The notes below the pieces were generated by a model that was not told where the DNA came from, made no database searches, and saw only the letters and a list, made by a program, of their open reading frames with translations. From NCBI RefSeq assembly GCF_900460525.1, contig NZ_UHIY01000001.1:1736001-1800000 (forward strand): DNA of 64,000 nt, written 5' to 3'. Source of the DNA: Yersinia kristensenii (GTDB lineage Bacteria; Pseudomonadota; Gammaproteobacteria; Enterobacterales; Enterobacteriaceae). How positions within the stretch are numbered: the first letter of the stretch is position 1; every line of letters starts with the position of its first letter. Below are positions 45,487 through 53,903 of the stretch, piece after piece. The translations under genes were made by a program, and so were the position numbers.

Positions 45487-45618
45487 GACCCGTCATGCTT
45501 CAAGCTGCATGTGCGTTGGCTGCTTTCGCTCATCCCAGTTACTTACTTAAAGTCAGTAGGCTCTTGGGGATTTGCTCAGTTGCCGCCTTCCTGCAACCCG
45601 AATTATTTAGGGTATATA
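45487..45618. repeat. ERIC element in the pyrBI leader
   Basis: About 132 bases with ERIC ends (CCGTCATGCTTCAAGCTGCA at the pyrB side and ATTATTTAGGGTATA at the pyrL side) and a slightly diverged core (CTCATCCCAGTTACTTACTT). It begins seven bases beyond the pyrB ribosome site and lies 3' of the attenuator on the minus strand, so it becomes part of every full-length pyrBI mRNA. Confidence 0.9.
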
Positions 45619-45661
45619 TTTTAATTAGTGATAATGCTTAATTTGGTTCCGATCAGCAGAC

Positions 45662-45692
45662 AAAAAAAAAGCCCCTCAATGAGGGGCTTTTC
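45662..45692 (-). terminator. pyrBI attenuator
   Basis: On the minus strand AAAAGCCCCTC pairs with GAGGGGCTTTT around an ATT/AT loop and is followed by nine T residues. It overlaps the stop codon of the leader peptide. In E. coli this hairpin ends transcription when UTP is plentiful and the ribosome lags. Confidence 0.93.
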
Positions 45693-45819
45693 AGGATCGG
45701 TTTAGCAACGGGAGAAAGAACGGCAATTGGCTGCCTGCTGGCAGTTTATTTTGTCGGCCATCAATAGGGCCATGTTCCACAAAACGACGATGTTTAGCAA
45801 AATTCAAGCGGCTTTTCAT
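45691..45819 (-). CDS. pyrL: PyrL, pyrBI leader peptide
   Basis: A 42-codon leader peptide that ends in GSQLPFFLPLLNRS, closely resembling the C-terminal part of E. coli PyrL (LPFFFPLI). Its codons make the transcript U-rich just before the attenuator, which is how RNA-polymerase pausing reports UTP. The ATG at 45819 has GGGAG five bases upstream; an adjacent ATG at 45822 is too close to it. The frame is open further upstream, but without a ribosome site. Its TGA lies in the attenuator stem, so a closely following ribosome would block the hairpin. Confidence 0.85.
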   Translation of the reverse strand: MKSRLNFAKHRRFVEHGPIDGRQNKLPAGSQLPFFLPLLNRS

Positions 45820-46190
45820 CATATCTCCCGGCAAATTGTGGCGAATTATACTCGCGTGGGATTTCTCTGCAAGGGGGAAAGGCCGCATTTTTTATGATTA
45901 GCAAACGATTACCCAGTACATTTTGATTTAAAATATCTTAAGTTGGGTAATGTTTGTTTAGATGTGATTTGTTCAGTGACTGGTTTGGTTGTTGACGCTG
46001 CGGATCATCTTTCGGTTGATAGTCGTTCAGTTATTACCTTACCTCTGTGGCCTCAACCGAGCAGGAGGGCAGGCCGGCCCTCCTGCACCTGCGGCTTGCG
46101 CGAAATATTACTGCTATTCGCAGTCCCCTCCGGCAGCCGTTGGCCTTATCGAGCCAGCGCGAGTCGCTTCCTGCTCCAGCGCGCTTTTCG

Positions 46191-46358
46191 CCGCCGTCCA
46201 TGGCGGCTCACTCGGGCCATCGTCTTTGTCGGTAATATTCCTGATTGCGCTCAAGGTCAAAAGAGAAAATCAAAACCATTGTTTTGACCTTGAAATTAAA
46301 AGCACATTTGAGCAGCCGAGTGAAGAATGTAGCTAGGGAAATCCGCCATGGACGGCGG
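46191..46358. repeat. 168-bp nested palindrome (miniature-element-like)
   Basis: CCGCCGTCCATGGCGG at 46191-46206 is the exact reverse complement of 46343-46358. Inside, CACTCGG (46209-46215) pairs with CCGAGTG (46316-46322), and TCAAGGTCAAAA (46251-46262) pairs with TTTTGACCTTGA (46282-46293). The whole can fold into one long interrupted hairpin. The length is close to the ~167-bp Yersinia palindromes (YPAL) I recall from the literature; I cannot confirm identity. Confidence 0.65.
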
Positions 46359-46468
46359 ATTTAGGCGTCATGAGCAGGGACGCGAATAAAGCCGTCCCGC
46401 CAGCGGAATGATGAAGGAGGGAACCCACGAAGTGGGCAAGCGATACGTGCGAAAGCGCGGGATTCCAC

Positions 46469-46488
46469 AAGGGGGCCGCGGCCCCCTT
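46469..46488 (+). terminator. Strong GC palindrome, terminator-like
   Basis: A perfect 20-bp palindrome centred on CCGCGG, with AAGGGGG at the left and CCCCCTT at the right, followed by TTGG on the plus strand. It ends a run of small hairpins (46360-46440) and could terminate a short plus-strand RNA. The T-run is short. Confidence 0.45.
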
Positions 46489-46515
46489 TGGCGGTTGGTG
46501 CATCGGAGGCTAAGT

Positions 46516-46638
46516 GGGCAATGAAATTCTAACAACCGAAGCGGATCATCTAATCAGGCATCAACCGAAATCTGATCGCATGCTGGCAATGAAGTTCTAA
46601 CAACCGAACCTATCATCTAATTGAATATCAACTGAACC
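46516..46638. repeat. Two imperfect ~55-bp direct repeats, 67-base period
   Basis: GGCAATGAAATTCTAACAAC begins at 46518 and a near copy (one base different) begins at 46585; both continue with CGAA, ATCATCTAAT and ATCAAC.GAA. A related piece, GCGGATCATCTTTCGGTTGA, lies at about 46000, with the CGGTTGAT part inverted relative to ATCAACCG in the repeats. These may be ends of an inserted element. Confidence 0.6.
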
Positions 46639-46651
46639 GCAAAATAAAAAC

Positions 46652-46924
46652 TTAATCTTCATCAAAGCCCGAATTAAACAACTCAATTACCGCCGCCAGG
46701 GCTTGTATCTCATCAGGCCCGGTCGCTTCAACCTCAATTTGACGGCCTTTGGCAGAATCAAGCATCAGCAGTGCAATCACACTGCTGGCTTCGGCTTCGG
46801 TACCACTGTCATTGCGTAACATCACTTCTGCATCAAAACTTTGAACCAGCTCGAACAATTTCATTGCGGGTCTGGCGTGCATCCCCAACTTGTTTTTGAT
46901 CTCAACTGTCTGTTTGACGGTCAT
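46652..46924 (-). CDS. npr: NPr, HPr-like phosphocarrier of the nitrogen PTS
   Basis: NPr (PtsO) passes phosphate from EI-Ntr to EIIA-Ntr (PtsN). The 90-residue product has the HPr signature with phospho-histidine H16 in [10 protein letters not shown]. It differs from HPr in the Ser46-equivalent region, as expected. Its ATG overlaps the rapZ stop by one base. Last gene of the rpoN-hpf-ptsN-rapZ-npr operon. Confidence 0.95.
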   Translation of the reverse strand: MTVKQTVEIKNKLGMHARPAMKLFELVQSFDAEVMLRNDSGTEAEASSVIALLMLDSAKGRQIEVEATGPDEIQALAAVIELFNSGFDED

Positions 46925-47775
46925 TATTTACGCTTTTCCAGAGTACGATGACGTGATTGGACATTCTTCCCACGGGCGCGGAAGTAATCGGCCAGTTGTT
47001 CCGCAACGTAGACTGAGCGGTGCTTACCGCCGGTACATCCAATGGCTACCGTCAGATAACTGCGGTTATTGGTTTCCAGCATCGGCAACCACAGCTCCAA
47101 ATAGCTGCGGGTCTGATAAATAAAGTTATGCACTTCGGTATGGCGATCAAGGAAAGAAGCCACCGGCTTATCCAGCCCTGTCATTGGGCGTAATTTCGGG
47201 TCCCAGTGCGGGTTTGGCAGGAAGCGGACGTCGAAGACATAATCTGCATCAATGGGCAGACCGTGTTTAAAGCCGAAGGATTCAAACACCATGGTCAGCT
47301 CGCGCTCACGTTTACCCAGCAAGCGGGTGCGCAGCATCTCAGCCAACTCATGCACTGACATTTCAGAAGTATCAATAATCAAGTCAGCCCGTGAGCGCAA
47401 AGGCTCTAGCAAGTCGCTCTCTTCATCAATAGCACTTTCTAATGACAGATTCTTGGTCGACAGCGGATGTAGCCGACGGGTATCACTATAGCGACGAATC
47501 AGGGTATTGCGGTCAGCATCCAAAAACAGCAACTGCGGGGAAAAGCTATCCGGCAGTTGGGTCATGGCATGTTCAAATACCTCAGGAGATTCAGGCATAT
47601 TGCGCACGTCTATGCTCACCGCGGCAGAGATATTCCTATCGGCAAGTGTACTCGCCAATTGCGGCAGCAGAACCACGGGCAAGTTATCGACGCAATAGAA
47701 ACCCATATCTTCCAATGCGCGCAAAGCTACAGACTTCCCTGAACCGGAACGGCCGCTGACAATCATCAGCACCAT
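46924..47775 (-). CDS. rapZ: RapZ, RNase adaptor for GlmZ sRNA
   Basis: RapZ binds glucosamine-6-phosphate and the sRNAs GlmY/GlmZ and guides RNase E to GlmZ, setting GlmS levels for cell-wall precursor supply. The 283-residue product has the Walker [10 protein letters not shown] near the N-terminus and the C-terminal RNA-binding domain with [15 protein letters not shown]. The C-terminal basic tail (RHRTLEKRK) is present, one residue shorter than E. coli. Between ptsN and npr as usual. Confidence 0.96.
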   Translation of the reverse strand: MVLMIVSGRSGSGKSVALRALEDMGFYCVDNLPVVLLPQLASTLADRNISAAVSIDVRNMPESPEVFEHAMTQLPDSFSPQLLFLDADRNTLIRRYSDTRRLHPLSTKNLSLESAIDEESDLLEPLRSRADLIIDTSEMSVHELAEMLRTRLLGKRERELTMVFESFGFKHGLPIDADYVFDVRFLPNPHWDPKLRPMTGLDKPVASFLDRHTEVHNFIYQTRSYLELWLPMLETNNRSYLTVAIGCTGGKHRSVYVAEQLADYFRARGKNVQSRHRTLEKRK

Positions 47776-47853
47776 GTGAGTGACTCCCTTTGTAGAACCT
47801 TGTATTCCGGCAACAGCCGGGCATCACGGATAAAATAGACGTTACTTGCCTGA

Positions 47854-48336
47854 TTACGCTGTTTCTGGCGGTAATTCAGTCATGATTTGATAAAGCTCAT
47901 CATCACTTTGCGCCGCCCGTAAACGACGACACACTGTTTTATCAGCTAATCGCTTGGCGACTAAAGACAAAGTGTGTAAGTGAGTTTTACATTGATCTGC
48001 TGGAACCAACAAGGCAAATAATAGATCAACCGGTTGGTTATCAATAGCATCGAAAGCAATAGGTTGGTCCAGGCGGATAAATACACCTACAGCGCGCAGT
48101 GTATCTTCCTCCAGCTTGCCATGAGGGATCGCGATACCACTACCAATACCTGTACTGCCCATGCGTTCGCGGGTTAACACAGCATCGAAAACGATCTGTG
48201 ACGGCAGGTTCAGCTGTTTGGCAGCTAACTCGCTGATAATTTCCAAAGCCCGTTTTTTACTTGAGCAATGTACGGAGCTTTTGGTGCACTCGATATTTAA
48301 TACCGAGCTTAATTGCAATGCTGGATCGTTGATCAT
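47854..48336 (-). CDS. ptsN: PtsN, EIIA-Ntr
   Basis: PtsN is the output protein of the nitrogen PTS, controlling K+ uptake and other targets according to its phosphorylation. The 160-residue product has the EIIA motif GSGIAIPHGKLEE with the phospho-histidine H72. I use ATG 48336 (MINDPALQLSSVLN); a GTG 12 bases upstream in the same frame would add MKDE and cannot be ruled out, since the ribosome site is weak for either. Upstream, between hpf and this gene, lies a shortened ERIC. Confidence 0.94.
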   Translation of the reverse strand: MINDPALQLSSVLNIECTKSSVHCSSKKRALEIISELAAKQLNLPSQIVFDAVLTRERMGSTGIGSGIAIPHGKLEEDTLRAVGVFIRLDQPIAFDAIDNQPVDLLFALLVPADQCKTHLHTLSLVAKRLADKTVCRRLRAAQSDDELYQIMTELPPETA

Positions 48337-48434
48337 CTCATCTTTCACTTAAGCGCTGTTTTACGCCTGATGCCAGCGGAATATTCTTCTCTGCTGGCAT
48401 CAGGTGGTGTAGCGAGTGTAGAACCTTTGCTGTG

Positions 48435-48488
48435 TACCCGTCATACTTCAAGCTGCATGGATGTAACTCGAATTATCCAGGGTATATA
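48435..48488. repeat. Internally deleted mini-ERIC between hpf and ptsN
   Basis: Fifty-four bases carry both ERIC termini (TACCCGTCATACTTCAAGCT and AACTCGAATTATCCAGGGTATA) joined with the whole central core missing. The two ends are complementary and would make a simple hairpin in the operon mRNA. Confidence 0.85.
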
Positions 48489-48504
48489 ACAGCAACAAGG
48501 GCCC

Positions 48505-48792
48505 CTAATGTTGTTTCAGTTTATCTTTATGCTTGTTTAACTGGCGGGCCAGTTTATCAACCAAAATATCAATTGCGGCGTACATATCTTCCTGCTCTGA
48601 ACTTGCGTGCAACTCGCCCCCATTCACATGCACCGTTGCTTCTGCAATTTGTTTTACTTTTTCGACACTTAAAACCACATACACCTGGTTAATTCGATCA
48701 AAATATTGCTCTAGTTTGGCAAATTTAGTGGTCACAAACTCGCGTAATGCTTCGGTTATTTCGACATGATGTCCGGTAATATTGAGTTGCAT
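48505..48792 (-). CDS. hpf: Hpf, hibernation-promoting factor
   Basis: The short-form Hpf binds 30S subunits and helps turn stationary-phase 70S ribosomes into 100S dimers. The 95-residue product has the YfiA/HPF fold (MQLNITGHHVEITEALREFV and VHVNGGELHASSEQEDMYAAIDIL). It lies between rpoN and ptsN, as in E. coli. Confidence 0.95.
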   Translation of the reverse strand: MQLNITGHHVEITEALREFVTTKFAKLEQYFDRINQVYVVLSVEKVKQIAEATVHVNGGELHASSEQEDMYAAIDILVDKLARQLNKHKDKLKQH

Positions 48793-48815
48793 AGTGTCTT
48801 CCTTCTCAGTTCAGG

Positions 48816-50249
48816 TCAAACCAACTGTTTACGCTGGTTTGACGGCGGGATGGATAACGACTCTCGGTACTTCGCGACGGTACGCCGTGCCACCATAATG
48901 CCTTGTTCGCATAATAGTGTCGTCAGCTTACTGTCACTCAGTGGTTTGGCAGGATTTTCTGCCGCAACCAATTTTTTCACCAGTGCACGGATTGCAGTGG
49001 AAGAAGCTTCACCCCCGCTTTCTGTATTGACGTGACTGGAGAAGAAATATTTCAGCTCGAAAATACCCCGAGGACTGTGCAGGAATTTCTGCGTGGTCAC
49101 ACGGGAAATTGTCGACTCATGCATATCCACGGCTTGGGCAATGTCTGCCAGTACCATGGGTTTCATAAATTCAGGCCCACTTTCAAAAAAGGCCACTTGC
49201 TGCTCAACAATGCAGCGCGCCACTTTTAACAGTGTCTCATTACGGCTTTCAAGGCTTTTTATCAACCATTTTGCCTCTTGCAGATTGCTGCGGATAAACT
49301 GCCCGTCACTGTCATTACGGGTGCTGCTGCCCATTGCCGCATACTGCTGGTTGATTTTCAGGCGTGGAATGCTATCGGCATTCAGCTCTACCGTCCAGTG
49401 CCCTTTGTCTTTACGCACCAGAACGTCCGGTATGACGTACTCAGATTCCCCGGTATTGATAGACTGGCCAGGGCGCGGATCCAGTGATTGAATCAGAGCA
49501 ATGGCTTCTTTAAGTGTATCTTCTTTTAACCGACTTAAACGGATCATCGTGCGGAAATCATGGTTGCCTAGCAAATCCAGATAATCACTAATGACCAGGC
49601 GCGCTTCGGCAAGATAAGGCGTGTCTTTGGCATATTGCGACAACTGCACCAACAGGCATTCACGCAAGTTGCGAGCAGCGACACCAATGGGATCAAAGTG
49701 TTGTATTCGCTTAAGCACCGCTTCAACTTCGTCTAACCCGACGTTTTCATCTCCCATACTTTCCAGAATGTCTTCCAGTGGCACAGTAAGATAGCCGGTT
49801 TCATCAACCGCATCGACGATAGAAGTCGCAATCGCAGCATCAGTTTCAGAAAAGGGGGTCAAGTCCACTTGCCACATTAAATAATCTTGTAGCGTTTGGG
49901 TGGTTTCCCCCTGGTAGACCGGTAGTTCGTCGTCACTGTAATCATTGCCCATACCAGATGGTGTGCCCGCGGTGTAAATCTCATCCCAGGTGGCATCCAG
50001 TGGTAACTCTTCCGGCATATCTTTTTGTTCCAGCGCTTCGCGCGTATCAAGCGCTTCACTGTCTACCGTTTCTTTTGCATCTATCTCTTCGTGAAGATCG
50101 GTTTGCTCAAGCAGGGGGTTACTCTCCAGCGCTAACTGAATCTCCTGCTGGAGCTCTAGCGTAGAAAGCTGCAACAGGCGAATAGCCTGCTGTAGCTGCG
50201 GAGTCATGGCCAGTTGTTGGCTGAACTTGAGTTGCAAACCTTGCTTCAT
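48816..50249 (-). CDS. rpoN: RpoN, sigma-54
   Basis: Sigma-54 directs RNA polymerase to -24/-12 promoters and needs activator ATPases. The 477-residue product has region I (glutamine-rich, [26 protein letters not shown]), an acidic region II (about 50-110), a core-binding domain, a helix-turn-helix (about 365-390) and the RpoN box [10 protein letters not shown] near residue 460. Length matches E. coli (477). Lies 62 bases after lptB. Confidence 0.97.
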   Translation of the reverse strand: MKQGLQLKFSQQLAMTPQLQQAIRLLQLSTLELQQEIQLALESNPLLEQTDLHEEIDAKETVDSEALDTREALEQKDMPEELPLDATWDEIYTAGTPSGMGNDYSDDELPVYQGETTQTLQDYLMWQVDLTPFSETDAAIATSIVDAVDETGYLTVPLEDILESMGDENVGLDEVEAVLKRIQHFDPIGVAARNLRECLLVQLSQYAKDTPYLAEARLVISDYLDLLGNHDFRTMIRLSRLKEDTLKEAIALIQSLDPRPGQSINTGESEYVIPDVLVRKDKGHWTVELNADSIPRLKINQQYAAMGSSTRNDSDGQFIRSNLQEAKWLIKSLESRNETLLKVARCIVEQQVAFFESGPEFMKPMVLADIAQAVDMHESTISRVTTQKFLHSPRGIFELKYFFSSHVNTESGGEASSTAIRALVKKLVAAENPAKPLSDSKLTTLLCEQGIMVARRTVAKYRESLSIPPSNQRKQLV

Positions 50250-50311
50250 AATGCAGTATCAATTTTCCTGGTGGCTAACAAAGTCATTAATAGTGTGCCG
50301 TGATGAGAAGA

Positions 50312-51037
50312 TTAAAGGCGGAACTCCTCACCCAGATAAACACGTTTAACTTGTTCGTCGGCCAAAATTTCCTGTGGTGTTCCGTGAGCGATTAAATGCC
50401 CTTGGCTTACAATATAAGCCCGCTCACAAACGTCTAGTGTTTCGCGCACGTTATGGTCGGTAATTAGGACACCGAGGCCACTGTCGCGCAGGTGTTCAAT
50501 TATTTTTTTGATATCAATAACAGAAATCGGGTCAACCCCAGCAAACGGTTCATCCAGCAGAATAAATTTAGGATTAGCCGCCAGTGCACGGGCGATTTCA
50601 ACCCGGCGACGTTCACCACCGGAAAGTGATTGGCCCAGACTGTCACGTAAATGAGTAATATGGAACTCTTCCATTAACTCATCAGCCCGCTCCTGACGTT
50701 GCTCAGATGAGAGGTCTTTACGGATTTCCAGCACCGCCATCAGATTGTTAAAGACACTCAGGCGGCGGAAGATGGAAGCTTCTTGCGGTAAGTAGCCAAT
50801 TCCGCGCAGGGCGCGTTCATGGAGAGGCAAGAGGCTGATATCTTCGTCATCAATCACAATACGCCCGGCGTCACGCTGAACAATGCCGACGACCATATAA
50901 AAAGTGGTGGTTTTACCGGCACCGTTTGGCCCAAGTAAACCGACAATCTCACCGGACTTTACTTTCAAGCTGACGTCTTCGACCACTTTACGGCCTTTGT
51001 ACGCCTTAGCCAGTTTTTCTGCGATTAATGTTGCCAT
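50312..51037 (-). CDS. lptB: LptB, LPS export ABC ATPase
   Basis: LptB powers the LptB2FG complex that extracts LPS from the inner membrane and pushes it over the LptC-LptA bridge. The 241-residue product has Walker [10 protein letters not shown], the signature [15 protein letters not shown], Walker [13 protein letters not shown] and switch H in LITDHNVRE. It follows lptA by six bases. Confidence 0.97.
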   Translation of the reverse strand: MATLIAEKLAKAYKGRKVVEDVSLKVKSGEIVGLLGPNGAGKTTTFYMVVGIVQRDAGRIVIDDEDISLLPLHERALRGIGYLPQEASIFRRLSVFNNLMAVLEIRKDLSSEQRQERADELMEEFHITHLRDSLGQSLSGGERRRVEIARALAANPKFILLDEPFAGVDPISVIDIKKIIEHLRDSGLGVLITDHNVRETLDVCERAYIVSQGHLIAHGTPQEILADEQVKRVYLGEEFRL

Positions 51038-51043
51038 AAATGA

Positions 51044-51589
51044 TTAGTTACTCTTCTTTTGGCCTGAAGCTGCTGGCCCTTTATCTTGTAATTGGGACGG
51101 TAATAGCACGGTGGTGACGCGCTTGCCTTTATCACTGAAGGCTTCCATCTGCTGTTTTTTCACCAAATAAGTGATGCGATCACCTTTGATATTGCTATCA
51201 AGCTGCTCCAGATAGGCATCACCGGTCAATACGACAAAATCGTTAGCGACTTCGTAACGCAGTTTCTGCCCATGACCTTTCACGGGTTTACCGCTGTCTT
51301 GCATCTGATAGAAAGTGACCGGATTACCAAAACCTTCAATGACCATTTTGCTTTGATCACCCCCCGGACGGGTCACCACCACTTTATCAGCCTTAATCTC
51401 AATAGTGCCTTGCTTGATAATCACATTATCAGTAAATGTGATGGTATTCGCCGCCATATCTAGCGCTTGTTTGACGGAATCAACCTTGACGGGCTGATCG
51501 GTATCACCCGTTAAAGCCAATGCTGGCAAGCTAGCGGCCAAAAGTGAGCTGGCAAGCAAAAAATGACGAATTTTATTTTTGGATTTCAT
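51044..51589 (-). CDS. lptA: LptA, periplasmic LPS-transport bridge protein
   Basis: LptA oligomers form the periplasmic beta-jellyroll bridge that carries LPS from LptC to LptD. The 181-residue precursor has a signal peptide (RHFLLASSLLAASLPALA) and an OstA domain with NTITFTDNVIIKQGTIEIKADKVVVTRPGG. I start at 51589 (MKSKNKIRHF); seven codons upstream in frame are not conserved. The start overlaps the end of lptC by 17 bases. Confidence 0.95.
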   Translation of the reverse strand: MKSKNKIRHFLLASSLLAASLPALALTGDTDQPVKVDSVKQALDMAANTITFTDNVIIKQGTIEIKADKVVVTRPGGDQSKMVIEGFGNPVTFYQMQDSGKPVKGHGQKLRYEVANDFVVLTGDAYLEQLDSNIKGDRITYLVKKQQMEAFSDKGKRVTTVLLPSQLQDKGPAASGQKKSN

Positions 51590-52136
51590 AAGAGGTTTTA
51601 ACCTTTTCAATCAGCTCGGCGGTTTTATCCCGCAAATTGCCACGCATTTTCATACCGTTAGATGTAAATCCAACACCAAAGAGGGTTACTTCATCATCTG
51701 AGGAGACATCCTGAGTGATCAAATTAACCTGGGCGTTATCCGTTTTAATTTTTTGTAACTGTGCGTCTGGGGTTAGGCTATCAACCTCGACGTGACCATA
51801 CAAATAAAGCATCTTATCATTGGTCAGCTTGGCGCGATCTGCACGTACTGACCAAGTGGCAACGGCATTCTCATCAAACATTGTCATGACTGGCCGGGTA
51901 AACCAGGTCAGCTCTTGTTCGCTGAAGTTCTGGACTTCTTCTGCTACCAGTTTATAACTTAATTGCCCAACTGGATTAAAAACCACGGTAACAGTATGTT
52001 GGCTTTGCGATGAGGGTTCCTGATCATTCGCCACATTTTGTATACCTTGTTGATTAAAACCAGAAAAATTCCAGCCAATCAACGCTAACGCAATCAGTGC
52101 TAAGGATAGTGTTATCCATAGTCTTGTTTTACTCAT
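51573..52136 (-). CDS. lptC: LptC, bitopic LPS-transport protein
   Basis: LptC receives LPS from LptB2FG and hands it to LptA. The 187-residue product has one N-terminal membrane helix (about 7-24, LWITLSLALIALALIGWNF) and a periplasmic jellyroll domain. Its start overlaps the kdsC stop by four bases and its stop overlaps lptA, so kdsC-lptC-lptA are translationally coupled. Confidence 0.95.
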   Translation of the reverse strand: MSKTRLWITLSLALIALALIGWNFSGFNQQGIQNVANDQEPSSQSQHTVTVVFNPVGQLSYKLVAEEVQNFSEQELTWFTRPVMTMFDENAVATWSVRADRAKLTNDKMLYLYGHVEVDSLTPDAQLQKIKTDNAQVNLITQDVSSDDEVTLFGVGFTSNGMKMRGNLRDKTAELIEKVKTSYEIQK

Positions 52137-52696
52137 ATCGACAATCCTTTAGCACCTTCGAGTTTACCCTGGGCTAATAATATCAAATCACATAACTCGC
52201 GTACTGCACCGCGCCCGCCCTTGATTTGCGTGACATAATCCGCTTTGGGGATGAGCAACGGATGGGCATCCGCTACGGCGACGGATAAGCCCACTTGTGC
52301 CATTACGGGCCAATCAATCAAATCATCACCAATATAAGCAACTTGCTCAGGCAGGCATTTTAATGCGGCCAATAACGCGTTATAGGCGACCAGCTTATCA
52401 GATTGCCCTTGATAAAGGTGGGTAATACCTAAGGTGTTGGCACGGTCTTCCAGTAATTTGGCATTGCGGCCAGTGATAATTGCCACCTCAATACCCGAGG
52501 TTATCAGGCAGCGGATACCATAGCCATCCCGCACATTGAAAGCTTTCAGCTCTTCGCCCTGATTCCCCATATAAATCAGGCCATCGGACATGACACCATC
52601 AACATCACAGATCAATAAGCGAATGTTGGCCGCACGTTCCATAACGTTGCTAGCGACTGGGCCATAGCATGTGTCCAGATATACTGTGCTATCCAT
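52133..52696 (-). CDS. kdsC: KdsC, KDO-8-phosphate phosphatase
   Basis: KdsC removes phosphate from KDO 8-phosphate to make KDO for LPS inner core. The 187-residue HAD-family enzyme has the DxD nucleophile motif LLICDVDGVMSDG, the Thr motif IITGRNAK and the acid motif YIGDDLIDWPVM. Homotetrameric cytoplasmic enzyme. Start MDSTVYLDTCYGPVASNVME aligns with E. coli. Thirteen bases after kdsD. Confidence 0.96.
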   Translation of the reverse strand: MDSTVYLDTCYGPVASNVMERAANIRLLICDVDGVMSDGLIYMGNQGEELKAFNVRDGYGIRCLITSGIEVAIITGRNAKLLEDRANTLGITHLYQGQSDKLVAYNALLAALKCLPEQVAYIGDDLIDWPVMAQVGLSVAVADAHPLLIPKADYVTQIKGGRGAVRELCDLILLAQGKLEGAKGLSI

Positions 52697-52709
52697 AATT
52701 TACCTTTTA

Positions 52710-53714
52710 TTAAACAACACCGGCTCTCAGCATGTCGTGCATATGCACCACACCCAGCAATTGGTCACCATCGGCCACTAATACCGCGGTAATATGACGT
52801 GATTCCATCAGGTTGAGGACATCTACCGCCAACAGATTTGGCCGCACCCGAATGCCACCTTTGGTCATCACATCGGCGATTTTCGCGTGATTTAAGTCAA
52901 TGCCCATATCGAATACCCGGCGCAAATCCCCATCGGTAAAGATACCTTTAATCATCATCAGATCGTCACAGATTACGGTTAAACCCAGATTTTTCCGAGT
53001 AATCTCCAGTAACGCATCACGTAATGAAGCATCAGGGCTGACGTGAGGAATGTCGGCACCAGTGTGCATAATATCGCTGATCCGCAATAATAATTTGCGC
53101 CCTAGTGCGCCGCCGGGATGGGAGAGGGCAAAATCTTCCTGAGTGAAGCCCCGCGCCTGCAGCAAAGCCACCGCAAGGGCATCACCCATCACTAATGTGG
53201 CGGTAGTGCTGGTGGTTGGGGCCAGCCCCAGTGGGCAGGCTTCTTGCGGCACCTTGATACATAAGTGAATATCAGCCGCTTTGCCCATGGTGCTTTCTGG
53301 GTTGTTGCTCATGCAAATAAGCTGGATTTTCTGGCGCTTGAGGACGGGGATCAATGCCAGGATTTCGTTGGATTCCCCTGAGTTGGAGATGGCTAGCACG
53401 ATATCTTGCGGCGTGATCATCCCCAAATCGCCATGACTGGCCTCGCCGGGATGGACAAAGAATGACGGGGTACCGGTGCTGGCGAAAGTCGCGGCAATTT
53501 TGCACCCAATATGGCCAGATTTACCCATCCCCATAACGACAACTTTACCGTGACAGTTAAATATTGCCTCGCAAGCGCGGGCAAAATCGTCATTAATGTA
53601 TTGATCAAGCTGCGCCAGTCCTTCGCGCTCAATTTGTAATACTTGTTTACCTGCCTGTTGAAAATCAACTTTTGGCTGCAAATCCTCACCCGGCTGTAAA
53701 TTAGAAAAAGACAT
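52710..53714 (-). CDS. kdsD: KdsD, arabinose-5-phosphate isomerase
   Basis: KdsD converts ribulose-5-phosphate to arabinose-5-phosphate, the first step to KDO. The 334-residue product has an N-terminal SIS isomerase domain (VVVMGMGKSGHIGCKIAATF, SNSGESNEI) and two CBS domains (about 210-334). I start at ATG 53714 (MSFSNLQPGEDLQPKVDF), with GAGCGGGAAA before it; 11 further in-frame codons upstream are not conserved. Relative to E. coli (328) there are a few extra N-terminal residues. Confidence 0.94.
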   Translation of the reverse strand: MSFSNLQPGEDLQPKVDFQQAGKQVLQIEREGLAQLDQYINDDFARACEAIFNCHGKVVVMGMGKSGHIGCKIAATFASTGTPSFFVHPGEASHGDLGMITPQDIVLAISNSGESNEILALIPVLKRQKIQLICMSNNPESTMGKAADIHLCIKVPQEACPLGLAPTTSTTATLVMGDALAVALLQARGFTQEDFALSHPGGALGRKLLLRISDIMHTGADIPHVSPDASLRDALLEITRKNLGLTVICDDLMMIKGIFTDGDLRRVFDMGIDLNHAKIADVMTKGGIRVRPNLLAVDVLNLMESRHITAVLVADGDQLLGVVHMHDMLRAGVV

Positions 53715-53777
53715 ACTTATTTCCCGCTCAATGTTGGTAGGCAACATGGGTTAGGCCGCAGTTAAGGGCCGCCAAAA

Positions 53778-53903
53778 TATACCCGTCATACTTCAATCTG
53801 CCTATGTGTTGGCTGCTTTCGTGCGCCCAGTTACTTACTTGTGTAAGCTCCAGAGGGCTTGCCCAATTGCCGCCTGGCTGCAAATCGAATTATTTAGGGT
53901 ATA
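53778..53903. repeat. ERIC element overlapping the 3' end of yrbG
   Basis: A 126-base ERIC (ends TATACCCGTCATACTTCAAT and ATTATTTAGGGTATA) between yrbG and kdsD. Its last ten bases, read on the minus strand as TATACCCTAA, supply the final codons and the stop of yrbG (53894-53896). Confidence 0.92.

Larger units (their letters stand above)
45900..46651. other. Hairpin- and repeat-rich region between pyrL and npr, no convincing gene
   Basis: About 750 bases without a recognisable gene. Short open frames of 60-115 codons exist on the plus strand around 45943-46336, but they overlap one another, contain the palindromes listed separately and resemble no protein I know. Structures: a perfect 10-bp stem GCAGGAGGGC/GCCCTCCTGC at 46061-46086; a nested palindrome at 46191-46358; GGGACG/CGTCCC at about 46377-46398; CCCAC/GTGGG at about 46424-46434; a palindrome at 46469-46488; two ~55-bp direct repeats at 46516-46638. 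The pyrBI promoter must lie near 45880-45960. The GC-rich middle differs from the AT-rich flanks. Confidence 0.6.

Noticed and set aside
45943..46336. Overlapping 62-115 codon frames in the pyrL-npr gap
   Set aside because: Two or three frames are open at once through GC-rich palindromes; cysteine/arginine-rich products without family resemblance. Better explained as structured non-coding sequence.
45900..46651. Retron msr/msd or group II intron remnant
   Set aside because: No reverse transcriptase frame nearby and no recognisable domain V; only generic hairpins.
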